Assembly: GCA_021234155.1 (NCBI GenBank)
Contig: JAJEKV010000477.1
Location: 62,001-126,000 of the forward strand
Reading direction: 5' to 3'
Origin: Isoetes taiwanensis
Taxonomy: Eukaryota > Streptophyta > Lycopodiopsida > Isoetales > Isoetaceae
DNA length: 64,000 bases
The notes under the pieces are model-generated. The model was not told the DNA's origin. It was given only the letters and a program-made list of their open reading frames with translations, and searched no databases. Positions 1 to 11,359 of this stretch are shown piece by piece (positions within the stretch are counted from its first letter, which is position 1; each line of letters opens with the position of its first letter). The position numbers and the translations under genes are program-made.

Positions 1-675
1 ACTACTGAGGCTTTCAGGGTCTCTACCCCCTTCCGAATACACAAGAGTGCACATAGAATAGAATATCATCATCGATAGAACTGAAACATAGAATAACATC
101 TAATCTATCTGCCTAAACATACATGGTTAGGTTCCTTCCTTAGGGCTTCTGATCTCGGAATCTATTAAGCCTCTAAGACTGAACTAACATCCTAAACCAG
201 CTCAAATTGCTGGACTAAAAGTCGGCATTGCACAACAGAATTGCTGTTTACCTGAACCTTGGCTTGCTCCAGCTCCTCGAAATGCGTCCATGCTTACGTT
301 TTCAAGGCTTAAAGCGTAGAATCTTGAGATCTGGCAGTGCAAAGCGGCTTGGCGGCATCATCGGCAATCTGAGTAGCGGCTTTGGCTTGTTCGGAATGGC
401 TCTTGGAAGCTGGAATGTGAAAAGGGAAAATGTTTAAGGTTTTTCCTTTTCTTCCTTTTACTTGACCTTTTAGGGTTAGGGTTAAAAGAGCATGTGGGGT
501 TTTGCCATGTGGTAAAGGGGTTAAATGCACATGTTTATAGACATGTGCGACATAGGAAGTTGCTCCCTAGGGTGCAACCCTTTACGGTTTCCAAGTACAT
601 GTCGTCAAGGCGACATGTACAAGTGGCGTGGCAGTATATACGTATTCGTACTATATATTATGCTGGAACGTCACA
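1..675 (-). mobile_element. LTR of a retrotransposon, cut by the window edge
   Basis: This stretch matches 15,188-15,860 almost base for base and ends at the same point, with the terminal motif CGTCACA. The full LTR at 14,313-15,860 starts TGTGACG, so the two ends form the expected short inverted repeat. About 870 bases of this copy must lie before the window. The base sequence after its edge (TCTTG) is the same as after the other copy, so both derive from one insertion that was later duplicated with its flank. The orientation is inferred from the primer-binding site next to the 14.3-kb copy. Confidence 0.75.
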
Positions 676-2740
676 TCTTGCATGCGTTACTACAACATCA
701 TTTTATATATATCCCTTATGGTAGTTAATCATGCATGAATAAGGTAATTCTCAGTCCGGACACGACATCCATGACGAGCAAAGCACAAAGCATTACCTAT
801 TCAAACAAATTGCTAAAATGGGTATTCGAATGATTGGCTCGCTGATTCTGACAAGCTCATGTCAACAAGATTTTCCTACATCACCACCTCGATGAAGCAT
901 CAGTCGACCTACAACAGCTAAATCCCGATCAAACTAGGTGTGCCACAAGCCCCCACCATATATCTATATGCCTACTTCTAGAAACCTTCGTTTTATAAGC
1001 TGAAATTACAATCCAACTCTGGTGAACATCTCTTGTGCAAAAGGATTAGCTTTCTTACTTAGAGTGCCTATTTCCCTCTTTTTAATTTCCTTGGGGATGT
1101 AGAAGAGAACTACCTTTAACAGCTTTCATTAGATGTTATATCATACAGAGATTGAGAGAATAAGTCCTTTTAGATTAGATACAGCAGCCGCATAGACAAG
1201 ATAATGGCTTGCCCAGCCAACCAAGTCTGAGACCACATCCGTTGGGTGATTCGGAGATGCGAGCCTCAACTTGTTCATACATGAGATATTCGATCAATAG
1301 GGTTAACTTTCCACTTCATTAGTTTGAGAAAAAGTTCTTCTTGTAGAGGATATATATTATTTGATCTGCCCAACGAAAGAGGGTGCTAGAATGGAAGTGT
1401 CTGCGACCATCCACATCCAATTCTTCAACATTTATTATGGTAAAAGCTCCCAATAAAGCATAAGGTGACCTAATTATCTAAATTTTTCCAAGTGGAAAAC
1501 AGCGTAGAACAAACAATATTTAAATGCTTGCAAAAGAAGGGATTATAAAATTGGTCTGCCAGTTGGACAACTGCTTAAGTAATCTACTGAAGTTGGAAAT
1601 CTACCTTACTAGAAAAATACCGTAGGTAATGTGTTTCAATTTTGGGCAAGGACTGTTAATATGAGCTCCAACTATCTTTCGAACCGTTGCCTGGGGATAA
1701 TTTGTTTTAAATGTCTTGTCAGTCTTTCATCAGCCCATATTTTACCAAATGTTGATGAATTCCAACGTCACCTTTTTCCTATACCAAAGGCCACAATCGT
1801 GGAGAAATTTCTGGTTAGAATGAGTTAAGGCTTGCAAACTTGCGAATAAGCAAAGATATAAAGTCATTTACCTGAGACCAATTAGAATCAATTCTATTCA
1901 ACGAGACATCCTCTTTGGAATAAAATTCCACTATATTTTTTTGGAAAGAACTACATAACATAGTTAACACTCAGGCAAGGCCTCCTTATCCTCCTTTGAC
2001 TATTGTTTCGATGGTGTGATAGTGCCTAATGCAAGCTCTCAATGATCAGCAGCAACTCAGGCAGCCAAAAACTTCACATAATGCTGAGAGAATCATTCCA
2101 CACCATCAAATCAGCACATCCAGCAGTACAAAAATAATACTCCATCGAGCAACCCAACAATTGTAGGCTAGTAATAGGCTTAATAGTCTCGATCTTAATT
2201 GTTATAGATAGAAGAAATACATAGTAATTTCATCTAGGTTAAACAAGTGATAAATCATTGGAGTAAAATAATAATGGTTTAACTCCACAAAGTATGGTAG
2301 AAAGAAAAGATAGCAAAGTGGTTTGTAGATATGACCATATAAAGATATTTGGTTGTTTCATGATTTCATAGATAAGATAAGATAAGATAAGAATTTTTAC
2401 GTCCACTACTTTCAATTATTATTAGAAGGAAGGAAGGAAGGAAGGAAGAAAACCTTAGAACTATAGAAATATGCTAGATGGTGAGATTTAATTAGTCTCG
2501 CGATGTTGATGATATCTTTGACTAATACTTGGAGCAGACAATATGAACACAATTTCATAGCAAGGGGATCTCCATATGCACACAGTTTTTCAGACACAAC
2601 ATTCTGTTGTAATTAATGATCAAATATTCAATTTATTTATGAGCTACTTGCTAGTAAGCGCCAATGTTTTTGCTTTGTTCTAGAAAGGAACAAGAAAATG
2701 GCAATCATATATGAGGGTCTATCACTAGGCTTCAAGGAAG

Positions 2741-2912
2741 GAAGAAACTTTTAATGTCCACGGAACCCAATCGGGTTATGGGACCACAAGTACAAAACGG
2801 GACCGAAGTCCCTAACCAAAACAAGGACCAAAGCCCACAGAACAAACCATAATCACCATGGCCCAGATTAAAAACCACCTGGGAAAAAACTGTTGCCAGG
2901 CTGACAAGGGAG
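2741..2912 (-). mobile_element. Short 5'-truncated retroposon insertion
   Basis: About 165 bases starting near TTTTAATGTCCACGGAACC interrupt sequence that is continuous in the duplicate (near 17,840). The same body-and-tail motif (TTTTTTAACGTCCACGGAGACC next to an AATAG-type repeat) recurs near 16,650, 17,940 and 61,080, always in the same orientation. Variable length with a fixed tail end is the mark of target-primed non-LTR retroposons. No coding domain is visible, so the family (RTE-like LINE or SINE) cannot be named. Confidence 0.5.
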
Positions 2913-2928
2913 ATGGCATATTCCTTAT

Positions 2929-3200
2929 TCTTTTTTGAAGGACGTGAGCCTTTATTATCCAGAGAAAGTTACAAACAAAGTACAATGGGGACTAAGAACA
3001 AAGTGGAGAAAGTGCCCACTAGAGCAAATCCACCCCACCCAAATGCAACATCTAAATTATAGCATAAGGAGGGAGCCCTTTTTTGCCAAATTTTCCAGCC
3101 AGTTGAGAACACTGCCTGCTGGCTATTCAAATTACAATGAAAAAGGCCTTGGAGCCACATCCAAGCATTCTTGTTATGTTGACATGTTGGCATATTTTTT
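2929..3200 (-). mobile_element. 3' end of a LINE retrotransposon
   Basis: Read on the minus strand, a short coding stretch with the pattern GWKIWQKRAP lies upstream of a tail reading GGATAATAAAGGCTCACG and CCTTCAAAAAAG, including an AATAAA-like signal. The same tail recurs at 17,866 and near 51,690, where it follows a recognisable reverse transcriptase. The tryptophan-rich piece resembles the C-terminal domain found after plant LINE reverse transcriptases. It is a decayed fragment without an open frame. Confidence 0.55.
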
Positions 3201-4702
3201 GTCTATCTTCTTTGCAATACAATTAGTGATTAAAAGCAAGATAATTTCATTCTTGGCTAGAAACAATGTGGGTAGGAGAGTAATTTAGGCAAGACAATTA
3301 CATTCTTGGTTAGGAATAAAGTAGACAATCTCATTACATTATGATATTGGATTGTGAGGGAAATTTACTCAGGGATTTTCTTTCTCAATGTGTACCTAGA
3401 ATCATGAAAGGGAGATTGTTCTTCTTTCCTGGTCATTGGCCAGATTGCTTAGTTGGTAGGAAATGTGATATTCCATCATCTGGAAATGCCAATCGGATAG
3501 AAGGACATTCAGAAAGAGTTGTGCTTTTCTTTTAAAGGCAGAGACATTGATCGTTCTCGTAATATAGCTCGATTGACCAGCATGATCAAATAAAAATAAG
3601 TTTGGCGAATGACAACCTATAGAGAAACCTATCAAGAAAAACAAGAGGGAGAAGTATCTCTACATGCGTTAACAAAAAAAAGATGTGCTATATGGTTGGG
3701 TCATCAAAATTAATGGCGCCAAAGTATTTCTAACCTTATCCAACATCATCTACGACTATATTTCTAACCTTATCCAACATCATCTACGACTAGACAGATT
3801 CGCTCTATTCCCCAACATCATGTATCATATACGGAAATGCACAACTTTTAGCTTTAGCAAAAAAAGATGCACCATATGGGTTGTCAAAGTTCATGGCAAA
3901 ATGTGCCACAAATGTTTGTACTATTACTTTGAACATCATGTATGACTTAGTTCTTATCCCAATATCATGTATGACTAGACATGTTCTCTCAATTCCCGGC
4001 GGCATGTATCGTGTAAAGAAATATCTCTACATGCTTAGCATTTAGTTCATTAAAAAGATGTGCCATATGGGTTGTCAAACTTCATGGCAAAATGTGCCAC
4101 AAAGTGTTTCTAATTTATCCCAACATCATGTAGACCTCACATATGACTAGATAGGTTTTCCCAATTCCCCAGCATGGCAGCATCATGTATCATTTGTATT
4201 TAGCTAGACCAGGTTCTTCCAGTACTGTGTCCTTAGTTCTGTGCCCACATAGTGACTTACTATATACCTAGTTCTGTGATCCACACTGAGTGGCTTCACA
4301 TGTCGCTAGTAAAAAATGTCGCATTGCTTTTCCCAGTATTGTTCCCCAATGAGTGACTTCACATGTCGTTAGTAGACCAAACGCTAGGCTCCAGCGTGAA
4401 TTTAAAACCTCTGATGGTTCAAAAGCCCTTGCCTTTGCCTTCTTCTAATGATCCTTTGTCTTCCCTTAATGCTCGTCTATGAATTTAGTTGGATAATTAC
4501 TATTATAGTTCCTGTAATTGATTAGTGGTGGTATTATGCTTTATGTATTATCAGAGAAGTCTAATTATACCTTAACCGACACACAACCTTCCTTAACCAT
4601 TATTAAATCAATAGTGGAAAGAGCCACAAGTAATGCATGGTTAGAATTGTGGTTTTGTGGAAATTAGAATGTCTAAAACATATACATTATATCTTAAGCT
4701 AT

Positions 4703-5521
4703 ACATCCATTGGTGTGCCATTATTTTCAAGGGCTGTGTCATTGAGTTCGCCTTCAAAATGTGCACGATATTTTCATATTGTATAGTATTGGTGAGAAGG
4801 ATCATCTTAGGATCTAATTTACCAAATTTTCACTTTAATTTTATCAAGGATGCAATTGTAATCATACTTGACAAATTTTGGAGGCCAGGAATATCATGCC
4901 TGGGGTAAAAACATGTTAGGGTATCCCTTAAAAAGTATTATTTAGTGATAAGAAAAATACCCATAAAGGTACCCAGCACTGGGTACTACAGAACTTATCT
5001 AATGTCTGAATAAATGTCATGTTTAAGAACTAATGATTCTTTTTCTCTAGTAGGTTCATTTTTCACTTAACATTGAATCCTAATATGTCTTGGACTTTTA
5101 TTTTGGATCGTTGAATTGTCCTTGATGAACAGGAGCTAGTCTTTGGAGTACCTAGTGTAGGTACTTTGTAGGTTTTAGAACGGGACAAGGTACTTTGTGG
5201 GTTTTAGAACAGGACATTTCTAATATGCTTTTACCCTTCCAATGCGTAACGTATGGCATCAATGCAAGTTCAAATTTAAACATTTTTAAAGCAATGTTTT
5301 GGTAATGTATACATATGTTAGAGGTCTATAGCTCCAAGGATTTTGAAAGAAACTAGATGATCTGCACCATGAATGGGACTCTGCCTCCATTTCCAAATAG
5401 AGCTCTTGCTTTGTTGATCCAACTATTAACTTGTTGGGTACAAACAACAGAAATAAATGCTTATTAATCAAGAACATAGCAGAAAACATGTTTCCTCAAG
5501 AATTCAATGTCATTTTTTCCT
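4703..5521. other. Intergenic, nothing recognised
   Basis: The sequence is AT-rich with no supported gene. One small imperfect tandem duplication stands out near 5,158-5,218, where GGTACTTTGTAGGTTTTAGAAC is followed by a second copy with one change. Confidence 0.6.
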
Positions 5522-6055
5522 TCATTGGGAAAAATGAGCCTCGTACTGAAGATTCGAAGGGCATCTCCAGCACGAGGAAGATGCCCAAAACATAAGAATT
5601 ATATTAGCACTAAAGATCCGAAGGCATCTCCAGCACCCAAAATACACCTGAAATATAAGAATGGCATTACATTTGGAAAACATTTTTGCTGAAAACATGG
5701 AACAGATATGTGCTTCTTTGTTGATGTGTGCATAAAACAGAACAAGTAGAGCAGCCAAACAATGCCGATGAATGTCCCATAAATTCTGATATATAGCGCA
5801 GAACCTAATAAAGTGCTCCTCATCCTCCACATCGTCTGGATTGCAGACCTTGCAGAGTCGTTTCTCTCTATTGAAGTTCCATAATCTCCCTATTTCGATA
5901 TCCAAGTGGTGGGAACTGAGGCTTATCTTGTAGATGGCATGTTTTTTGTGTGTTGAGACTTCCTCATTGAGGTAAGGTATTGGTCTCAAATCTGGTACTT
6001 TTAAAGTATCACCCGTTAGGAGCTTACTACATCTACTATGAATTCCAAAGTACAA
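5522..6055 (-). pseudogene. LINE reverse transcriptase C-terminal fragment
   Basis: The 177-codon frame contains a stretch of the type RLCKVCNPDDVEDEEHFIRF followed by C-x2-Y. This is a cysteine-histidine pattern typical of the zinc-binding tail after the reverse transcriptase of plant LINEs, preceded by an SSHHLDIEIGR motif also common there. The rest of the element is missing: no catalytic YxDD block is present upstream, and downstream lies unrelated sequence. It is a fragment of a mobile element, not a host gene. Confidence 0.6.
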
Positions 6056-6236
6056 CCCCTATATATTCAAGAGACTTTCCATGTAACTAAGCATCCATTG
6101 CTCAACCACCCATGAGGAGCATACTCACACATACAACCATGAGGACCCATAGCACATCTACACCCATGAGGATTTTTACCACGTTTATTACTTGGCACCC
6201 ATGCAAGAGGAGTTTACTCACACCTATTACCTCTAT
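6056..6236. other. Short CCATGAGGA-containing repeats
   Basis: The motif CCATGAGGA recurs several times, together with ACTCACAC, just before the pyrimidine tract. This looks like degenerate tandem sequence. No gene is supported. Confidence 0.4.
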
Positions 6237-7062
6237 ATGTCCCCTCTCCTCTTTGTCCTCTCTCCTATCTCTTCTCTCCCCCTTCTCTCTCTGTCCTCTC
6301 TTTTCTTTCTCTTCTCCCTCCTCTGTCGTCTCTCCCCCTTCTCTCTCTCTCCTCTCTCCTCTCTCTCTCCTCTCTTTTGTCTCTCTTCCTCTCTTCTCTC
6401 TCTCCCCTCTCTCCTCTCTCTCTATTTTTTTTTTCTCTCTCTCCTATCTCTCTCCTCTCTCTCTCTCCCCCCTGTCTCTCTTCTCCCTCCTCTCTCTCAT
6501 CTCTCTTCTTTCCCCTCTCTCCATTTCCTAAGATCTCTGTCTTCTCTCTCCTCTCTCCTCTCTTCTTCCCCCTCTCTCTCTCCCCCTCCTCTTCCCTTCT
6601 CTTCTCTCTCCTCTCTCTCTCCTCCTCCTCTCTTTCTCTCTCCTCTCTCTTTGTCTCTCTCTCTCTCTCTTCTCTCTCCCTTTCCCTTGGTCTCTCTTCT
6701 CCCTCCCTCTCTTCTTTCTCTCTCTCCTCTCTCCTCTCTTTCTCTCTCCTCTCTCTTCTCTTCTCTTTGTCTCTACCTCTCCCTCTCTCCCTCCCCCCCC
6801 TCCCTCCCTCCCTCCCTCCTCCTCCCTCCCCCTTTTCTCTCTTCTCTCTCCCCTTTTTCCCTCCTCTCTCTCCTATCTCTCACTCTCTCTCTATTTCTCC
6901 CCTCTCTCTCTATCTTTCTCTCTCTTTTCTATTCCTCTCTCTCTCTTCTCCCTCCTCTCTCTTGCCTCTCTTCTTCCCCCTCTCTCTCTTTCAGCTCTCC
7001 TCTCTCTTCTTCTCTCCTCTCTCTTCTTTTTCCCTCTCTCTCCCATGTCTCTTCCTTCTCTC

Positions 7063-7094
<32 letters not shown>

Positions 7095-7212
7095 CTCTCC
7101 TCTCTCCTCTCTCCTCTCTCTTCCATCTCTCTCCCCCTCTGTCTTTCCCTCTTCTCTTTCTAGCTTTATTCTAGAACCTCTCTTCTCTCTCCTCTCTCTT
7201 CCTTCTCCCTTA
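6237..7212. repeat. Polypyrimidine tract of TC/CTCC type
   Basis: About 975 bases of the plus strand are nearly all C and T, built from TCTCTC, CTCCTCTC and CCCTCC runs. Long serine/leucine/proline ORFs here in several frames come from composition alone. The minus strand is the matching purine strand. Such mirror-rich homopyrimidine DNA is known to be able to form triplex (H-DNA) structures. Confidence 0.9.
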
Positions 7213-7479
7213 TGTTGCAATACTTCAATGTCGCAAAACTGATGGGAGAATAAATGAACGATGCAAGTCTGATGGGACACTAAATGAACAATGATTTTTT
7301 AGCACATTTAGCAATGATTCTATTGTAACTAGATGGGCTACATGGAGTGATCCTTTCTAAAACTAGTTTGCCCAAATAGCTCTCTTTCCTTTATCTTCAA
7401 CCTGTAAGCTAGTTTTTGTTTCTAAAATTGCACCAAATAGTTTTTCCCGATCTTGTTAATAAGAAACTTTATATATTAA

Positions 7480-8620
7480 CTAGAAATGGAGCCCAACGTT
7501 ACTGGGCATAGCTAGAAAATATAAATGATATACTAGAACAATTGTTAAATAAATTCACATTTTTAAATTACACAATTATGAGCATTCGACTAACATTTTT
7601 CTTTTGCCTCTCCTTGCTTTTCCCTCTCTTTTTCCCCCCTTTCTTATTTTCCCATTTACCTTTTTTCTTTTTTCACTATCCCATTTCTTTTTTGTTTTCC
7701 CATTCCCCATTTTTCTTTTTTTATATTCCCCTTACATTTTCTCTTATTTCTGTTTGCCCTTTCCTTTTCATTTTCCCCCTCCCCCTCCCCTTTTTCCCCT
7801 TTTTTTTTCCTTTTTTCCTTTCCCATTTTCCTATTCTCTGCTTTTCTCTTTTCCATTTTTCTATTTTCCTCTTCATTTTTGCTCCCCTTCCTCCCTTCTC
7901 CATTTTCTCATTTTACCCTCTTTTTTCCCCTTCTCCCTTTTCAGGTTTGCCCTTCCCCACGCTTCAAATTCTCTTTTCTCTTCCCCTTTTTTTACGTTTC
8001 CATATTCCTGTTTCCATTTTCCAACTCCCCCTTTTTGCCTTTTTCTATTTCCCCTTTCTCTTTTTTCCCTTCCCCTTTTTCCCAATCCTTTTTCCTTGTA
8101 CCTTCTTTTTTTCCATTTTCCTTTTCTCCCCTCCCCTTCGCTTCCCTTTCTCTTTCCCTTTTCCTGATGGTCTTTTTCCCTTCTCTTTTCCTCCTCTCCC
8201 CACCATTTCTCTCTTCCCTTTTTTTCCCGTGCAATTTTTACCTCCTTTTCCCTTTTCTCTTTTCCTTACTTTTTTCTCATGCCCTTTTTTGCTCCTTTTT
8301 TTCCACTTTTTTTTATCTCCCTTTTTTTATAGTGCTATTTTTCCTTACTAGTGCTATTTTTCCTTACCCTTTTCCTTTTCCCCTTTTCTTTCCCTTCCCT
8401 CCTCCTTTGTTCTTTTCCCTTGCCCTTTTCCCATACCTTCCCTTTTCCCCTTTTCCCACACTTTCCCTCTCCCTTCTCTTTTTCCCTTTTCCCAATGCCC
8501 TTTCTTTCTTTCTTTCCTTATTTTTCACTTTCTCCCTCTCATTTTTTTCAACTTTCGCTTTCCTTTTTTTCTCTTCCTTTCTCCCGTCCTTTTTTCTCTT
8601 AACCTTCGTCCCCGTGTAGA
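7480..8620 (-). mobile_element. Helitron-like non-autonomous element
   Basis: On the minus strand the right end reads GCCCAGTAACGTTGGGC (a hairpin at 7,491-7,507), then seven bases and CTAG followed by T. This is the form of a Helitron 3' terminus. A possible 5' end, TCTACACGGGG, lies at 8,611-8,620, but the base before it is G where Helitrons usually have A. The interior is almost entirely a purine strand (CTTTTCC on the plus strand). A similar end and interior occur near 44,650, which supports a family. There is no coding capacity. Confidence 0.45.
7588..8602. repeat. Polypyrimidine tract of CTTTTCC type
   Basis: About 1 kb of C and T in a different pattern from the tract before it: runs of TTTTCC and CCCTTTT with scattered CATGCC or GTGCC interruptions. 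A perfect 19-base tandem (TAGTGCTATTTTTCCTTAC) sits at about 8,331-8,368. The long phenylalanine/serine/leucine ORFs are artefacts. The tract lies inside the Helitron-like element. Confidence 0.85.
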
Positions 8621-10044
8621 CGAATACTATCAAGGTAAACAGTATTTTTTAATCAGGAAACAAAGATACTAGTACCACCAACCTACCCCTTTCTCGTCCT
8701 CCTTTAGCTGAAAATATTGCATCATTTGAAACTTTACACTTTAACCATGCCGATTACATGCCATGGCAATGGAAACATCAAATAAAACTCCACAATATAA
8801 GGAAATTATGAACATAATACAAAGAGTTTACTTGCCTTGAGAATGCTTTTCTTATACAAGAACGTGTTTCTCCAAGAAGATTATGAAGATTGGTGTTTCT
8901 TAATGCTGTCATTCTGTATAAAATTACCTCTTAAAATTTTCTCTCTAATCTGATGTGATGTGATAATATTTAGCAAGACTTTTTACTAGGAACTACATTT
9001 AAAGTTGACATTCACTATGAATGTGCATGATGAACAATGAAAAACAACCTAAGTGAAGAATGCCAATATAGAAGCAAAAAGAAAAAGAGATTTCAACTGA
9101 TTGAGGGATCAATGTGAATACAACATCTGATATGCATAATCAGTGTCTGAGGAACACATCCCCATAGTAATTTCTAGAACTCTGATATGCACAATCAATG
9201 GGTGAGGAACACGTCCCCTTAACAATTTAAATTCTAGAAAAGCCAAAAAGTTTGATGTGAGTGATTATATAATATGATGACAAACATTATCATGACAACC
9301 ATGATTGATTAGTATATTGAAAGTGGACAAGTATTGAAAATGTTTTAGTGAACAAACCAAAGCCATATGCAACCAAACAATATCCGGTTCCTCAATACCC
9401 TTGAAGTATATTCATGTATTCAAGGACTGGAGCAATACATCGATTTTTCCTCGTTAGACTCTAACAACCTATATAAATTGTCATGGAGTAGAACGTTTAC
9501 AAGTTTTGAAGTTATGCTCATCAACACTAAGCACCATAACTAGTTATTGTATATTGATAGACCACTCTTTAGGAAAACATGTTGTATTGAATATCCTTTC
9601 ACAAACCATAAATGTTAACATATCCTTGCTTATCCTTTCACAAACCATAAATGTTAAGATATCCTTGTATATCCTTTCAGAAACCATAAATGTTAACATA
9701 TCCTTGCGTTTATGGACCATACCACATTTTATGCCATTATGGTTTGTTAAGCCTTGATCAAAACCTTTTGATCTTTACAGCTGCATTAGATCTTTTTTAA
9801 GTATGTTTCCTATCTCTATCACCACTCTCTTAGAACTTATTTGGTTTTCCACGGTGTAGTATGATTTGGTGTGTAATTGTAACTAACTTAAGTGTAAAAT
9901 GCTATGATGCATTAGATCAGAGTAGAGAATTGAAAGATGCAGATAAACATGATATTTATAATATTAACAAAGTATTAGAGACTTCTATCCTAGTATGTCA
10001 GCCATGAAAAAAACATTTTTACACAGCTGTTCATAATGCTGCAT
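8621..10044. other. Intergenic with two small tandem repeats
   Basis: No gene is supported. Two imperfect 58-base units lie at 9,123-9,238 (CTGATATGCA...GAGGAACAC). Three 39-base units lie at 9,592-9,708 (TATCCTTTCACAAACCATAA at each start). Confidence 0.7.
9592..9708. repeat. Three-copy 39-bp tandem repeat
   Basis: Units start at 9,592, 9,631 and 9,670 and differ at only a few positions. Because 39 is a multiple of three, one frame reads as a 13-residue repeat, but there is no sign that it is translated. Confidence 0.9.
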
Positions 10045-11284
10045 CTATATAATGTATGAGTGCAGGTGTTTTTTCTGTTGGAGGTCCTGTGACATGTATT
10101 GCTTGAGGTACTCCCCAAAAATGACATCTTTGTATTTAGGTAGATCAGCTAGAGGTCTTACTTTGAAGTCCTGTGCAGGATTCACAAATGTAGCTATGGA
10201 AAGCCGAGACTCTCCCGTGCTCAAGACCCGATGTTCAACGCTCTTATATTTTCCATTTGTTAAGATCTGTAAGGGAATAAGATTGAGTGGGCAAAAACAA
10301 TAAAATATAATATTTGAGTGAAAAGGCTTTAGACACGTAGTTAACTTATATGCATACCTCGAGTTGGTCTGCCACAAATACAGACAGAGCATTTGGCATT
10401 GGTTTTATGGGAATCCATTTGCCTTTATGGTTGATTTCTAAGGCAGAGACATGGTTCTGGATCAAAATGGTGATGCCTCCTGGATCTGAATGGTTCTTCA
10501 CTCCAATGGTAAGCTCTGGATTTGGACAAGGCGGGTAATGATTTGACAGCAGAGTAATCTTGTCAAATATCTCTGCTATATAACCTGACTCAAGCTTCAG
10601 GCTCTCTGAGATAACAGCCAACAGAGAAGAGGATAGTTTATTCAAATGATCAGCATACTCTAATGCAGCCTTCCTGACAGGTGTAAAGCACTAAAGTGTC
10701 AGCCTCTGTGTAGAAAATTTACAAAGGGAAGACTTACTTGTAGCAGGCTGGCTGGTGAGGCAACAGTTCCACTGAAATTGGCAAGAGAGGATGCCTGAGG
10801 TAATCCCGCCATTCTAAGACGGAGTCATGTTCTGGATTAAAGCTGGTTCCAAACCTCATAATCCTAGATGGATCATTGGAATAGTAGAGTTTCTTGTCTT
10901 CAAAGGGCAGATCAAAGAACTCTTGCACTGCATGCATCATTCCTGCTAACACAGATCCAGGAATACCATGATTAATAACCTGCAAAGACAAAACATTTGA
11001 TGAGTCTAATATGCCATGTTGAAGTAAGGTAAGGGACCAACCTGAAAGAAACCCCATTTTTCACAAGCCTCTCCAACTGCTTGGACCACTTCAGCATGTC
11101 CTGAACTATGAAGCATTGCAATGTCAATAACTGGGACTTGGGGAGTGTTAGAGGATGTTACCATGTTGGTTCGGGGCCTAAGAGAAGGATGCAGTACGTA
11201 AGCATCAGGCACTCTAGCCATTGGTTTCTTGGTAGAGTCTAGCATTGCTTTCACTCCTGTGCTAGCATTTTTTGTCTCAGCCAT
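10045..11284 (-). CDS. 2-oxoglutarate/Fe(II)-dependent dioxygenase, 4 exons
   Basis: This gene encodes a cytosolic oxidoreductase of the plant DOXC group (SRG1/flavonol-synthase-like), which uses 2-oxoglutarate and O2. The substrate cannot be read from sequence. Exons on the minus strand are 11,284-11,042, 10,979-10,738, 10,673-10,358 and 10,266-10,045. All introns are GT-AG and phases agree, giving 340 residues, normal for the family. The N-terminal DIOX_N part has VPVIDIAML and WGFFQVINHGI. The double-stranded beta-helix shows SNHYPPCP, iron ligands His223-x-Asp225 (KNHSDPGG) and His279 (VEHRVL), and the 2-oxoglutarate pair Arg288-x-Ser290. All key residues are present and there are no stops, so it is probably functional. 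Its neighbours are repeats only. Confidence 0.96.
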
Positions 11285-11309
11285 GGCAGCAATTCGAAAA
11301 TAGGCTCAT
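11277..11309 (-). promoter_or_regulatory. Upstream ORF overlapping the dioxygenase start
   Basis: An ATG at 11,309 opens a 10-codon ORF ending in TGA at 11,277, in a different frame and overlapping the main ATG at 11,284. If transcription starts about 30 bases after the TATA box, this uORF lies in the leader and could lower translation. This is inferred from position only. Confidence 0.4.
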
Positions 11310-11344
11310 GTTTGTTTCTGTAAGGAACAATGCTTATGTAGGAA

Positions 11345-11354
11345 CTTTTATATC
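11345..11354 (-). promoter_or_regulatory. TATA box of the dioxygenase gene
   Basis: GATATAAAAG on the minus strand lies about 60 bases before the start codon, which would put the transcript start near 11,320. It is the best TATA match in the first 150 bases upstream. Confidence 0.5.
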
Positions 11355-11359
11355 TTTAA

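Larger units (their letters stand above)
676..4702. repeat. Segmental duplication, copy 1
   Basis: This block pairs with 15,861-20,200 in direct orientation, with high similarity along its length. Indels separate the copies. An 80-base stretch near 1,188-1,268 is absent from copy 2. Copy 1 carries short GATAA and GGAA runs at 2,375-2,445 that copy 2 lacks, and each copy has its own retroposon insertions. Similarity stops after the shared string CTATACATCCA at about 4,702 and 20,200. No convincing gene is seen in the block, and the short ORFs are not conserved between copies. Confidence 0.85.

Noticed and set aside
6192-7174. Open frames of up to 323 codons, very rich in Ser/Leu/Pro
   Set aside because: They exist in several frames at once because the strand is almost only C and T and stop codons need A or G. 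There are no domains and no gene structure.
7542-8619. Long Phe/Pro/Leu-rich frames, and Lys/Arg/Glu-rich frames on the other strand
   Set aside because: Same composition artefact. The same applies to 45.0-45.7 kb and 50.6-51.5 kb.
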